Source: Erythroxylum novogranatense
Taxonomy: Eukaryota; Streptophyta; Magnoliopsida; Malpighiales; Erythroxylaceae
Length of the DNA stretch: 64,000 bases
Reading direction: 5' to 3'
Assembly: GCA_029891385.1 (NCBI GenBank)
Contig: CM057224.1
Span: 28,227,005 to 28,291,004 of the forward strand
Part shown: positions 22,440 to 34,687 of the stretch, piece by piece
Numbering within the stretch: position 1 is the first letter of the stretch
How the letters are laid out: each line of letters opens with the position of its first letter
Made by a program: the position numbers and the translations under genes
Notes under the pieces: generated by a model
What the model was told of the DNA's origin: nothing
Seen by the model: only the letters and a program-made list of their open reading frames with translations
Database searches by the model: none

Positions 22440-23645
22440 TACATTTTATTAATTGTACAACTCATTACATTAATCCACCTCTTCTCCATCATTTTGACCT
22501 GACCTTAACTAACACACATCTTCTCCATTCTTCATCATCAATTCACATCATAAATGTATAATTAACACCATAGAATTCATTTAGACCATCAATTTCAAAA
22601 GATATTCAACAATTCACAAACTTTCACCTAAAGGGGACAATTTCAGTTTTGACTCAAAGAACCCTCTTCATGACACATTTCATTCATTTAAACCACGTTT
22701 CATGCATATTCAAGCATGGACAACAACATATCTTAACACCAAATTCAAAATCATAATGTAGAGAGAGATGAGACAAAATTTACATATACTTTTCTTTGGT
22801 GATATCTTCAAATCCTTGGAGAATTTGTCAAATATAATGATAGATTTGAGTTCCTTGACCACAAATTAGCTTAGAACACCTTGGTTTGAGTTGAAAAACC
22901 AAAAAGAATGGTGAATTTTGATGATGGCCAAAACTTCCTCTTCTTCCTCTCTTTTCTCCTTTTTTCTCCTTTCTTTTAATTAAAACTAAGTGTTTTAAGT
23001 CTTTGCTAATGGGATGCACGACCTTACATGGATAAGGGTCTAGAATATTGACCCTTTTTTGACCAAATGGGGTGAAATTACTATTTTGCCCTTAGCTTAT
23101 GTGAAATTACCATTATACCCTCCAAACTTTCCTAAATTTGCAATTAAACCCAAGGTTTAGGAATCTCCAAAAATTTTATTTTTATTTTGGTCCTTGGACT
23201 CTTGTAAATAATAACTAAGCCCCTTAACTTTATTAAATTACATATTGGTCCTCTAAGAATTGAAAATTTACAATTAAGTCCTTTAACTTTTGACAATTTG
23301 CAAATAAGCCCTTATGTACATCAACTTTTTCAATTAAGCTTTCTAAGTGTCTAATAAGTCTATAAATCATGTCTAATCACCTATAAGGCATTATAACACA
23401 TTTAACTTAGCCTCCATGGTCATATCCATCCAATGGACTCAGTTTTTCATACTTAAAAGCTTATATGTCAGAAATCTCTAAGATTTCACATACCGATGAA
23501 ATAACATTATAAATCATTGGCATACGTACCAAAAGGATTCAAATTCACCTTTGAACTCATATACAAACTTGTATTTATCAATATATAGTAGTAACTCTAA
23601 ATACAGAACAATCACCAAAGGGCTTAGAAAGTTCGGTGTTATAGA
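22440..23645 (-). mobile_element. Ty3/Gypsy-type LTR, reverse orientation
   Basis: In reverse sense it opens TATAACACCGAAC (family TGTAACACC...) and holds repeated 'AATTAAGGACC'-type phrases and a 'TTACTATTTTGCCC'-like block, common in Gypsy LTRs of the Tekay/Del kind. The 3' end is not sharply defined because SINE-like and Copia sequence follow. No primer site was found. Confidence 0.5.
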
Positions 23646-23799
23646 ATACATCGATGATAGTTCAATCACTAAGTTTGCAAACTCATCAAAATTGCAATGT
23701 TAGTTTTTAGAATCAAGGGAGTTCGAGCTACTAAGATTATATAATAGAAGTCTAGAACTTACGTTTTGGGGACAAAAATGGCTCAAAGGTCTGATCAGC

Positions 23800-25870
23800 T
23801 GAATTTGAGGAGTCTAGATAGAAGTCTTATATATTATCATCCCATTTTATGTTATATTTTTGGTACTGAGGCTTATCTAAAACAAATGTTGTGTAATTTA
23901 TATATGGATTGTGAATTGAAATGATACATATGACTTTCATGTTTGTGAATGAAATGGGAAGATATGAAGTTTTAGAGTGCTTATGATATGTTTAATGCCT
24001 TTAATGAGTTAGTTGATTATCCTAATGTGCCATTTTTATAAGGTATTTTTTCAAATATCCTCTAGTATGTTCATGCGTATGCTCTATAGAAGTGCTAAAT
24101 TACATGCATGATACGGACCTCATATATTAACATAATAAGATCAAACATGACATTGCGATTGATTCAGTAGAATAAAAGTGTAACTTCCTTTGTTTAGTAA
24201 AATGACAAATATCACATTATTTTGTGAATTGAAATGTTAATAGAGGGAATCTATCCTAGATAGGATCTGTAGTCTTTGATTAAGAGGTGTCATAGTCTTA
24301 TATGCCATAGGTTATCTTAATATGACCACAAGGTGGAGGCCAAGGATCTTGAGTTGGTGGAGGGAGATACTATATGCCATTGAATTTTTCAGCAAAGCCA
24401 ATCATCTTCAATGACTTGGTGTCTTGAATCTAACATAAGTCATGGTTAAAGGTTAGTTGACAATGCTCAGAGCTAGTGAGTTTGCTAATTGAAATCAAAT
24501 TAGAATAAAAAATATGTATGAAAAGCTTATTATTGAGAGTGAGTGAAGAAATGTTGACAATTCTAACTTGTGTGATTGAAAAAAATATATCTATTTGGTA
24601 GTGTACAATTAAAGCATCTAATGTCTTATAGGTTGTGAAATAATCCAAGGAATAGTTGATATGATCTGTAGCTGCAAGATCAAATATCCATATGGATGAA
24701 CATGAAACAAAAGATGAAACAGGTTTTAATGTATCTCTTTGACCAATATAAATTTTATTGATTTAGGAATTAATAGTTGGTTTGCCTTTTGAATCTCCTT
24801 CTTTGTATAAACCTACATTAACTAGACAATATTCTATAGTGAGGTTGTAACTTAAAGTATTCTGGAATGGTTTCTTAATAAGTTAGTAAGCATCTACTTT
24901 AAAAGGGGAATTATCTAAGTTAGTGTCCACCTTATTAATTGCTTTGATATGTTTTGAGTGTTGTCTTTGGTGAAGTAAGTATTTCAAGACTACATGAGAG
25001 GTTGGAAGGGAATCCATGCTTACGACAACATTTTGCCTTTATATGACCATTGTTTCCACAAAAGTACATATAAGTTTATTGTTCTGTTGGTAGCTCTTTT
25101 GGGGTTTGATTTGGCATAAAAAGCTTAGGGTTTAGTGGTAAGTAAGGAAAATGAATGTTATAGAGAATTAGTTCCCTCTTATGTTAAACAACTATAGAAA
25201 AAGCCCTTTTAATGTTACGTAGCTAACCTATAAGCATAACATATGACTTTATAGTGGAATAGGATTCATTTAAACCTTTGAAAAATTTGATGTCATAGTC
25301 ACCATAGTAATAAGATTAGATAATAGACAAAAGATCACATAATCTTTTTGGTTCACATTTGCACCTAAGCATTCATCCCATAACATTTTTAGGTAGGTTT
25401 ATTAATTTGAGACTAAGAGTGTACCTCGGTGAAAGTTGTAGATTTCTTTTTGTAGGTCAAGATCCAAAATGAATTAGCCTAAGAGTACTAACCCTCTAAG
25501 TCTTTCCTCACATCAATAGTAGAGTTAAACCATATCACACTTTGTGTAATATAACTGACCATGATAGTACCATTGTGTTACACCTTTCCAAATACGCAAA
25601 TAAAGGGTTATCTCTTAGAGACATTATGATGGTTCCATCAATAAACTTAAGCTTTTTTTTTTACATTAATCCCATATGTACATTGCCCATGAATGATAGT
25701 TGGTATAATTAAGGAGAAAAGACTAGAACGAGTTAGGAATTTTCATTAAGATGAAGGTAGTGTGGGGTAACTGGGTGGTCTTCTGGTTTGAGTGTTTTTG
25801 GTTATGTGGTTGATTTTGATAAGCTTGATTAGTAGCAATACTAGTGTAAAAAGGTCCCGACATAGTGAAG
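23800..25870 (-). pseudogene. Copia gag, protease and start of integrase (reverse)
   Basis: In element order: gag near 25200-25870 with NYHSWAMYIWD and VIWFNSTIDVRKDL; zinc knuckle near 25030-25060 reading CGNNGHIKAKC; protease near 24690-24750 with WIFDLAATDHI, where the catalytic D-S-G is changed to D-L-A; GAG-pre-integrase near 24430-24650 with VNISSLTLNNKLFIHIFYSN and SISKLTSSEHCQLTFNH; integrase start near 24150-24230 with CDICHFTKQRKLHF. Many stops. It lies downstream, in element sense, of an LTR and of another copy's RNase H. Confidence 0.82.
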
Positions 25871-25949
25871 AAAAAGAAGGACATAAGGACAAACTATAAG
25901 AGTTGAAAGGGATACAACAGCACATGCTAAAGATAGCTGAGAACATAAA

Positions 25950-26362
25950 AAAATAAAGCCACTATAGAAAGGTATAGATTTGACAATGCTTTGGTATTGT
26001 GACAAAAATTAAAATGTAAATATTATTTTGGGCTACATTTTTATTGAATAGTGACACCCTATTATAATCTTTTTGTATAAGGCTATAGCAAATAGTTACA
26101 ACCATATCTAGGAATCTTGAAATGGCTTCAACAATTTCTAGAAGCATATACATTACATTTATAGTCTTGCAAAAGAATGAAATAAAAATATCTATAACAA
26201 ACTTAACCAACTAAAATGAAAAATAAAACAAAAAAAGATGAAAAAATAAAACTATGGGCTCAATTCATTTAAAATATGGCATAACAGGAAATGTTGAGCG
26301 AGCCCAAGATTTGCCTTTAGCTAGGTATTATCATCATCTTCTCCCTGCGTCAACATGCCCCT
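25950..26362 (-). mobile_element. Probable short Copia LTR between RNase H and gag
   Basis: The RNase H frame ends GVHNMYSLACRGMLTQGE and then about 400 bp of non-coding DNA leads directly into gag. Position and a TGTTGACGC start after a purine-rich run suggest a single LTR shared by two head-to-tail copies. No primer site is readable. Confidence 0.45.
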
Positions 26363-27661
26363 ACAAGCTAGACTATACATATTATGTACACCTAACTTGA
26401 GTAACAAGGTCTGAATTGTTAGTTGAGGGAGAACTTTTATGAATTCCTTAATAACCTGAGCATTGGAAGTAGCTAGAAGTAGGTAGACGACAACTTACTA
26501 AACTTTTTCATGGACAATATAATAATTAATTTTGTTGTGTTTCATTCATTCATGAAAAATAGAGGTTTTTACAATATGAATGGTTATTTTGTTGTGATGG
26601 TATTAATAAGCTACTTGAGGATGCTCAATTATAAGATCTCGAAGAAGATACAAGAGCCATTATAGCTCATATGTGGTGGTGGAAATAGCTTGATATTTAG
26701 CTTTAGAAGAGCTCTTAGATATGATTAGCAACTTCATAGATTTCCAAGATGCCAATAAAGTGCCTAAGAAAATTTAATAATTAGTGATAGATTTGTGAGT
26801 GTTAGAGCAAGTAGCCCAATTTATCAAAAAATGCCCAAAGCTAATGAGATAAGTTATCTCAAAATAATACATATAAAACTAGAGAACCTTTAGAATAGTA
26901 TTCATTGTGCTGCTTGCATGAGTTGTTTGGTTGGTTTGTTCATGAATTGAGGGAGTTGTTGTACTGCAAAGTATATGTCAAGCCTACTTATTGTCAAGTA
27001 AATAAGTTAGCTAGTTAAACACTAATAAGTTATAGTGTTAGAAATAGGTTTGCTTTTAGTACCTAATCTTGTATTTGAAGTCGTGGGAGTTAAGATAGGT
27101 ATAGAGTGCAAAAACCCTATTTCTTGAAGCAAATCTAGCATCTACTTACCCTGATAGAGATTCTAATAAAAGACAAGATTGCTAATTCAAGACTCAAGAA
27201 ATACTTAGTTGATATAAGGTCTTTAATTTTGAAGGTATTATGTAGATATTGCATAGTAGACTCAATGAGTTCAAGGTAGTTACCTACTAGTAATACATCA
27301 TCAACATATACTAATAGGATGATGAAGTGGCCATATTATGTCTTTGTGAGTGCATTGAGTGATCTGAAATTTATTATAAGAAACCATTAAAAATCAAAGT
27401 TGAAGTGAGTTTAGAATTGCATTACCTACTTGCTTGTTTCAAGCCATAGAGAGTCTTCTTGAGGTGAAAAACCATATTGGATGTGGAAATTCTAGTCTAG
27501 GAGGAGGTTTCATGTACACATCTTTATGTATATATCCATATAAGATTAAGTTACTGATGTCTAACTAGTGTAAATGCTAGTTCTCTAAAGCTACAAGTGT
27601 TAGCAAGACTTTGATGGTGGTTGTTTTTACCAATGGGAAAAGAGTTTTTATGTAGTCTAAT
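26363..27661 (-). pseudogene. Copia reverse transcriptase and RNase H (reverse)
   Basis: Reverse translation: RT with ALENWHLHQLDISNLIL, EDVYMKPPPRLE-like block and SLYGLKQAS-like block near 27430-27640; the catalytic YVDDVLLVGN near 27290; RYLSRLDIYFAV-like block near 26990; RNase H with FHE*TKH and KLGVHNMYSLACRGML near 26340-26560. Frameshifts and stops throughout. Its N-terminal side is cut at 27661 by the Athila-like element. Confidence 0.85.
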
Positions 27662-28942
27662 TGATATGTAGTTAATGTATTATATATTTATTCTATAACA
27701 CACAGTGATTAATGCTATGAAATGCTTAAGACGTTCACTTTAGTTCATATTTGGTTTTAGCTACAATTTAGAAGTGAAAGAGCTAAAGTGAGTCAAAAAT
27801 ATAATTTTTGAGTTGTCTTCCTAAGATTCACACTCATTTGTCTCTATGGAGAAGGAAGAAGAAAGATTAAAAGAAGAGGAGACAAGAAAATGCATAAAAA
27901 TGAAATGTGCATGTTGTAGAAAAATAGCTCACAGGTATGCATCTAATTGTTATAGACGTGACCATCATTGTCATGCCCATAACTTATTTTGCATGGTCAG
28001 GACACCAATGTCACACCTATGCAAAAGAGGCTCATGGATCATGAATGTAAGCAATATAGTCACACATGTGACTGTGTCCAGCTATCCCCAAACCCTACTT
28101 TTTAGTAGAAAAACATCGTTTTGACAGCAAAATGATATGAATATTTTGATGGATCGTTTCGAAAGGATGAAGAAGAGAAGGGGCAAATTATCATTCCTCT
28201 GGAGACCCATGAAGGGCTAAGCTTCCTGACACCAGTTTGAAGGTGATATCGACACTAAAGAACCCAGTTAAGCATTCTCTCTATTGTGTTTTTTCTTTGT
28301 TCTCTCTTAGGATTTGATTATGTTATCTTGTGTTTATTAAATTGGGTATTGTGTAAGAATGATTGAATATATCTATTTGATTGTTTTTATGTATGAACCC
28401 ATTGCTAGAATTGAATACAATATGTAACCATTGTGTTTCTGATTCATTTATAACAACTAATGATTTTTAATATAGAGAGATTTTTCCTAACTTGTAATGC
28501 AACTGTCTAATTAAATATAGAGAGCTTGTTCTAGGTTGTTCAATAACTAGGTTTAATCAATGAACTCTTCTTAATTAACATGGCCTAATGGGAAATCAGG
28601 CTTAACAGAGCTTGCTGTTAACCTACAATTTATAGTTTCTAGAGGTAAGATAATAACAACTAAGTGAAGTATGTTTAATTATGAGTAGGTCGAGATTGAA
28701 TTGATGACTGGGTCCCTAATGCATTCATCACTTTTTATTTTTTAATTTGTTTTCATTAGTTTAGTTTAGTTTTATTTTCTTATTTGAAAACCAACAAGCC
28801 CCTTCCCCTCATAACCTAAATACCGATTGATTTCATTTTAAAAGCTTTACACACACTCACAGTGAGATTGACCTAAACTCATCACTATTATAGTTATAGG
28901 TCTAGTTATTTTGAGTAGTGTTATAATAAACTACGACATTTC
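27662..28942 (+). mobile_element. Left LTR of the Athila-like element
   Basis: Begins TGATATG and matches the right LTR over long blocks such as TTCACTTTAGTTCATATTTG and TTCACACTCATTTGTCTC. The U5 end has the 'CAGTGAGATTGACC' block typical of Athila LTRs. The short frame at 27846-28124 lies in the LTR and is not a gene. Confidence 0.75.
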
Positions 28943-28960
28943 TAGTATTATTTACGAGGA
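28943..28960 (+). other. Decayed primer binding site, tRNA-Asp type
   Basis: Aligned with the Athila site TGGCGCCGTTGCCGGGGA, this segment differs at 9 of 18 positions, seven of them C-to-T or G-to-A changes; the next bases (GTGG) agree with typical Athila context. Confidence 0.45.
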
Positions 28961-29049
28961 GTGGTGTTTTGTATATATTTGTTTATAATTAGTTTCTTTT
29001 TAGTTATTTATTGATCTTTTCACTTTTTGTTTAATGTTTGTATGAAAAA

Positions 29050-29900
29050 AAATTATATGGAAGGGGGTATGTCATTGTTAGATATTATCAATGCTCTTGA
29101 TTGAAAATTTTCCCATAACTCATATTCCCAATCCTATAACCAAGCTCGGAGTGATCCACCAAACTTTAGTTATAACAATCAAAATTACTTCTATGATAGT
29201 TTGTAGAATGCACAACAATTTTCATATAGACTATAAGCTTCTTATCACGAATCAGGTTTATATCTAGAAGAATTACTTAATGCTATGGCTACTAATAGTA
29301 TTCAAATTCAATAAAATAATCTACGGTTTTGGTAGAATAGTCTACAATTCCAACAAGATAGAAGGCAATTTTGGCAAGATACAAGGTCTAGCATCCAAGA
29401 TTTAGAGAGACAACAAAACTCAGGCACATCTTTGGAAGAATTGGTTAATGTTATGACTGCTAATACTTTGCAATTTCAACAAGGCATGCAGTAATTCTAG
29501 TAGGAAGTGATGCAATTCTTCCACGATACAATGTTGAGAATCCAGAACTTGGTAACCCAGGTGGGTCAGATGATGGAAGCTCTCGACCTCTTAGCATCAT
29601 AAAGTGAAGAAATGCAACCATCTCAATATGAGGAGTACCTAAGGGATGTCAGTGTAGAGACCATATAGAGTGAAGAGGAGCTTGAGAATCTTAAGAATAC
29701 TACCCAAGGAATTGCTTGTGAAGAAAAAATGAAGAAGGAGCTAGAAGCAGAAAATGATCTATCATTTAGTTTGAAAGAAAAACTGAGTTCTTAATTGTTG
29801 TTGAAACTAACCCCTCACCTTTACTTGACAGATTGGAGAAATTGAACGAGGAGGAGAAAGGTAAAGAGATATTCCAAGAGTGTATGGACTTACCAGAGAT
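29050..29900 (+). pseudogene. Athila-like gag C-terminal fragment
   Basis: Forward translation with stops: YNQARSDPPNFSYNNQNYF, then repeated LEELLNAMATNSIQIQ / LEELVNVMTANTLQFQQ blocks, then IQNLVTQVGQMMEALDLL. This matches the coiled C-terminal region of Athila gag (PNFSWSNNQ... LETQVGQIA). At least six in-frame stops, mostly TAG/TAA in place of CAG/CAA. Confidence 0.75.
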
Positions 29901-30826
29901 TGAGATTTTGAAGATAGGGAGGAAATAAAAAATGAGAGTCATCGACCTAGGCCCTATCCTGAAGAACCTTAAGTGGAGGAAGCGCATGTGACACCTGAAG
30001 ATCACAATTCTATCACGTGATGAGGAGAACAATGAGTCGAGCAAGGGACAATAAACAAAGACGCTACTTAGGAGGCAACCCAAAGGAAGTTTATTTCTTT
30101 TCCTTTATATTTTCACATTTCATTCTTATATGCATGTGTGTTTTTAAGTTGTTTTTTTCTTACTTATTTTTAAGTTTTCAATAAAAAGAGAGAGAAAATC
30201 AAACAAACAAATAAGCAAGCATTTTCTCTTTTTCTATTAATTCTAGGACTATATAATCATGATTAGAGAGTGCATTGGCTAGAAGAATCCATGGAAACTT
30301 ATCATGTACTTTTACTCTTGTGATTGGTTGATAAGTATTATCTTTAAAAGAGTAATGACTAGTGGTAGACACAAGCTAGTGAGATTTTGAGCCCTAATAG
30401 ACTACACATCCATATCATTGTCTTTTGTTTATTTATGACCTTTATAATATGTACATCCAAACTTTGATTTGATTTTCTATTTAAGACCAAATTTTTGTCA
30501 CATTCATTAACATGGAAATGATATAGGCATTCTTTCTTTTATAAACTACATTAGCCAAATAGCCTACCTATTGAATTGAAATTTTCTTTGTTAAACCCCC
30601 TTGAGCTTTATTATCCTCTCTTTTTTAGCTAACCACATTACATGCCTTAAACCTAACCAATTTTCCTACCCAAGTCTTAAAGCTAGTGGAGCATTTATTG
30701 ATTATTGATGATTGTGGATGTACAAAATTCTAAATGTGGGGGTGTGCATATATATGGGTTAGGTATATTTGTCAAAATGTCATATTATTAATTCCAATGT
30801 AGTTGTAGCTTCTTTCAATTTCTATT

Positions 30827-30920
30827 GAAAAAAAAGAAAAAGAAAGAAGAAAAAGAGAAAAGGAAAAGAAAAAGAAAGAAAGAAAAGGACAAGCAAAAGA
30901 AAAAGAAAATAAAAATGTTT
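30827..30920 (+). repeat. Purine-only tract
   Basis: About 90 nearly pure A/G bases made of AAAAGAAAGA words, in the 3' non-coding part of the Athila-like element. Confidence 0.9.
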
Positions 30921-30976
30921 TAAAGTATTAAAGATGATATGCATTTTTTTGCAAAGTTATTCATTATTAGTTCCTC

Positions 30977-31244
30977 CTTCTAAAGTTGTATGGAATTGTT
31001 AATTTGAATATAATGCATATAAGGTAGGTGTTTTTTAAGGATCACTATTTATGACTATAATGTATTGTTTGTTATCAATTATGTGAGTGATTCCTTCTAA
31101 TTCCTTATGCTTCTAAAGTTGTATGGAATGTTTAATTTGAATATAAAGCATATAAGGTAGGTATTTTTTTTTAAGGATCACTATTTATGGTTATAATTTA
31201 TTGTTTATTATCAATTATGTGAGTGATTCCTTCTAATTCCTTAT
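30977..31244. repeat. Tandem duplication, 133 bp x 2
   Basis: Copies start CTTCTAAAGTTGTATGGAAT at 30977 and 31110 and end TTCCTTATG; a few substitutions and a T-run length change separate them. Confidence 0.92.
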
Positions 31245-31250
31245 GTTTCA

Positions 31251-31649
31251 TGTGGTTTGTAGTCTGAGAGCTTGAATTTAAGTTGTGAAACATAGTTTTT
31301 GTATTCATTATAGCTGATGGTACTCAGTTTTGAATGAATGTTTGTTTTTATGCTTAATGTCACATTAAATGTTTCTTTTGCTTCACTAGATTTGACGGAT
31401 TTTGTGCTACATTACCGAAATACATCTAACCTTACCCTTGCCCACATTAATGTGGTTTGTGGTCTGAGAGCTTGAATTTAAGTTGTGAAACATAGTTTTT
31501 GTATTCATTATAGTTGATGGTACTCAATTTTGAATGAATGTTTGTTTTTATGCTTAATGTCACGTTAAATGTTTCTTTTGCTTCACTAGATTTGATGGAT
31601 TTTGTGCTACATTACCGAAATACATCTAACCTTACCCTTGCCCACATTA
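31251..31649. repeat. Tandem duplication, 200 bp x 2
   Basis: Copies start TGTGGTTTGT at 31251 and 31451 and end CCTTGCCCACATTA, with only a handful of differences. Confidence 0.95.
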
Positions 31650-32004
31650 TAACCTAAAAAAGTCCTTTGATTCACGATTATGTATGTGAATCTTAGTGGT
31701 GGAGAAATGAAATGATATGCAAAGTTATGCTGTGTATTGATCATAAATTGTTTAAGTAAACCTATGAATATATCCTATTTAAATACATTTTGTCCAAGTC
31801 TACCTCTAGATTGCTCAGTTTCTAAAGTTAATGATTATTGATTGATCATGAATAAAAGCGTTGAATGTTGAGATCTTGTTATGGTTTTAGAAGTTATTTC
31901 TCTTTACTTATGACTATCTATTCTTGGGAAATATGGAAAATGAGTAAATTTTTAAGGTTGTCACTTTGATTTTGAGGTTTTTCCTAAGGACAGTCAAAAA
32001 TTAA

Positions 32005-32017
32005 GTGTAGGAGAACT
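32005..32017 (+). other. Polypurine tract of the Athila-like element
   Basis: GTGTAGGAGAACT directly before the LTR start TGATACATG; the family usually has TGTGGGGGA-like tracts. Confidence 0.6.
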
Positions 32018-32216
32018 TGATACATGCTTAATTGATTATAAAATTTTTTCACAACACTTAGTGATTAATGTTATGAAATGCTTAAAACATTCACTTTAGT
32101 TCATATTTGGTTTTAGGCACAATTCAGAAGTGAACGAGCTAATGTAAGTCGAAAGTACAATATTTGAGTCTTCTTCTTGACATTCACACTCATTTGTCTC
32201 CATGAAGGAAGAAGAA

Positions 32217-34687
32217 GGGTCTGTTTGGTTCAGCTTTTGGAGTCTTCAAAAGTGCTTTTTTCTACCGCAAAAGCTGTTTTGAGAAAAAAGTGAGTGTTTG
32301 GCTATAAATTTCAAAAGCACTTTTGAAGTAGAAATAACTTTTTTAAATGCTCAACTGCAGCTTTTTCAAAAGCTAAAATTTGGAGCTTTTTAGAAAAGCT
32401 CCATTTTAGCTTTTTCGGGAAGCTGATTCCGCGTCACTTACGTAAAGAAGAAATGTTTTCAGCTACCAAAACGTCTGCTCTGTTTCTTCCGTTCAGTCAC
32501 CATGCTTCTGCTCAATGACTCTCAACTCATCTTCTCAAAGGTTAGTTCTTCGAATCTTAGTTCTTCTTTACATTTGAGGTGTAGTGGAGGAAGCTTTGTT
32601 TTTGTTTCTAGTAACTTAAAACTACAAGCTTTTTCTCCAAAACAAATCCCTAATATCTTGTGTTTATAGAGGGTCATCCATCCCTCTTATGTGCCAAATT
32701 ATAATACGCAGGACAATGATCGGTTAAACGCTTAGGAGCCCGATTATATTCAAAGAATTCCCAATTCAATCCGTCGGTTTGTTTGTCCAGAACAACAACA
32801 TCTTCCAGTCGTCCGTCGCTGTCCAATTCAAATCTTTCGTCACCATCCCTAGCTACTTTCTCCAAAGAGGAGCTCTTGGGAAGTCTCCGTCATTATGTTC
32901 CTACCGCCGTCGCTTCGTTTTGAAAAAAAGAACTGTCGACATCAAGGGGTATAGGTATCTCTGCCATACATGGTTGTCTGATACTGTTGGGCCAGATAAG
33001 AATCGCATCAAGCAACACCTCCTTGTTGTTTTTGTTTTTTTGTTTGTCGATATCGACGAGGAGAGTAAATAGCACGATTTTCCTTCTTGCCAGTGTTCTC
33101 TATTCTGTTGATTGTTTACTGTATTAGTCCTTAGTCATTCATGAGTGTATGGTTTTCGCGATTCACTATCTGCAAGAGCCGACTTCTTCTGCGAGTCTTT
33201 CGACTGGATTTGTCACTTATCTACCCACCTAAACATGTTGAGTCAAGTTCTTCGACTTTGATTACCAATTACGTCTTTTAACTCTTGGTACCAGTGATAA
33301 TTACAATCACTTTGTTGAATCATCTAAAAGTTTGCTTGTTTATGAATTTTTGGTGTAGATATGTGGATTCTATAGTGCCCCATAACAAATAATTGGAATT
33401 TTGCGATGTGCCTCCTTTTGAATTGTCTATATATTGTCTGTATGATTTTGACCTTTAATGGAATGTTCTCTGTGCTTATATTTTATCTATGAATCTTTTG
33501 GCACCAAGATTCAAATCTTGTCTTGAGATTTTGAAACTTTCAATTTTAGTTTATATATCTTTGAAGAAAGGCCACAATAATGCTTTGTTGTTGGGCATTG
33601 CAATCAATAGATTTCTGATTCACTTGAATGTGCTTGGTGATGCTTCCCTATTCAACCGATTGGAGAATACGAAGAAACAATAGGGACATGCCTTGTGTTC
33701 TCATAAGATGGTAATCTGTTGCCTATTCTTTCTTGTACATTATAAAAAGAATTGAGGGCAAAGTTACTGAGAAATTATACCAAACTATCAAACTGGAAGG
33801 ACATTATAGTCGACCTACACACCATGCTACTGTTTTTGGATCATTGACTGTAAATACTAAAGTGTTATGTCTATTAGTTTCTACATATAGTTTCCTCTAA
33901 TCTTTGCTGGTGGGTCATTAATTGCTTGATTGTACGATTGTACAATCGAAAGAACATTTAGCGTTTGAAAAAATAGGTAAATTTTTTTACATCAAATGCC
34001 AAGTTTTCCTTTTCCAAAACAAGTTAAAATTGTAATTGCTTCAATGGCTATTCACAATTTTATAAGATTAAATACTCAAAAGGATTAAGAGTTTTATCCA
34101 TATGACAAAGATGATGAATTACTTCCTACAAATGAAGAAATTAATAAAAATGAAGACGTTGAAGGAAATCATTTAGACGAGCTACAAAATAACGAGATGA
34201 ATGATGCGAGGGAACATATTGCAAATCTTCTTGTATTATGATAAAATGCATAGTTTATTATGTATTTAACTATTTAATCAGCTTGAATATTTAATTTGGG
34301 ATTATAATATTATTTAACTTTTTTTACATATTTTAATATTTATTTTCATATTAATTTTATTTCCTACAAGAAAATGAGACATCTCTTTAAATTATTTTCT
34401 ACAAGATGGTTATCTAAGAATTAGATAACCGTAAATATAATATATTGTACTTTGCATATTGTTTAGCATAAATAATTTTATTATAAAATAAAATATAGTT
34501 AAAATTAATAAAAGTGCTTTTTATTTTATGTTGCCAAACAGTCTCATCGTATGAAGCTCTTTTAAAAGCTATTTTTAATTGACACCAAACAATAAATGGC
34601 TTTTTAAAAGCTCTTTTCAGAAAAGCTCTACTGACAAAAGTTCTACTGATAAAAGCTCTACTGATATAAGCTCATCTAAACAGACAC
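32217..34687 (+). mobile_element. PIF/Harbinger DNA transposon, 2.47 kb
   Basis: Interrupts the right LTR at the GAAGAAG site that is intact in the left LTR. Ends are inverted: GGGTCTGTTTGG on the left and the complement of GTGTCTGTTTAG on the right. GAA is duplicated at both sides, but within a GAA run, so the 3-bp duplication is not certain. Subterminal regions are full of AAGCTTTT / AAAAGCT words, as common in this superfamily. The interior carries a transposase C-terminus (33940-34241). Confidence 0.82.
33940..34241 (+). pseudogene. Harbinger transposase (DDE_4) C-terminal remnant
   Basis: Forward translation across a shift gives FPKQVKIVIASMAIHNFIR, then EFYPYDKDDELLPTNEE and REHIANLLVL before a stop. 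The SMAIHNFIR block and acidic tail are typical of plant Harbinger nuclease ends. The catalytic DDE core upstream was not found intact, and an in-frame stop follows NTQKD. Confidence 0.8.

Noticed and set aside
27846..28124. Forward frame of 92 residues, Cys/His-rich
   Set aside because: Entirely inside the left LTR of the Athila-like element; the matching right LTR breaks the frame.
32779..33072. Forward open frame of 97 residues as a host gene
   Set aside because: No recognisable domain, overlaps an open frame on the other strand, and lies wholly within the Harbinger transposon.
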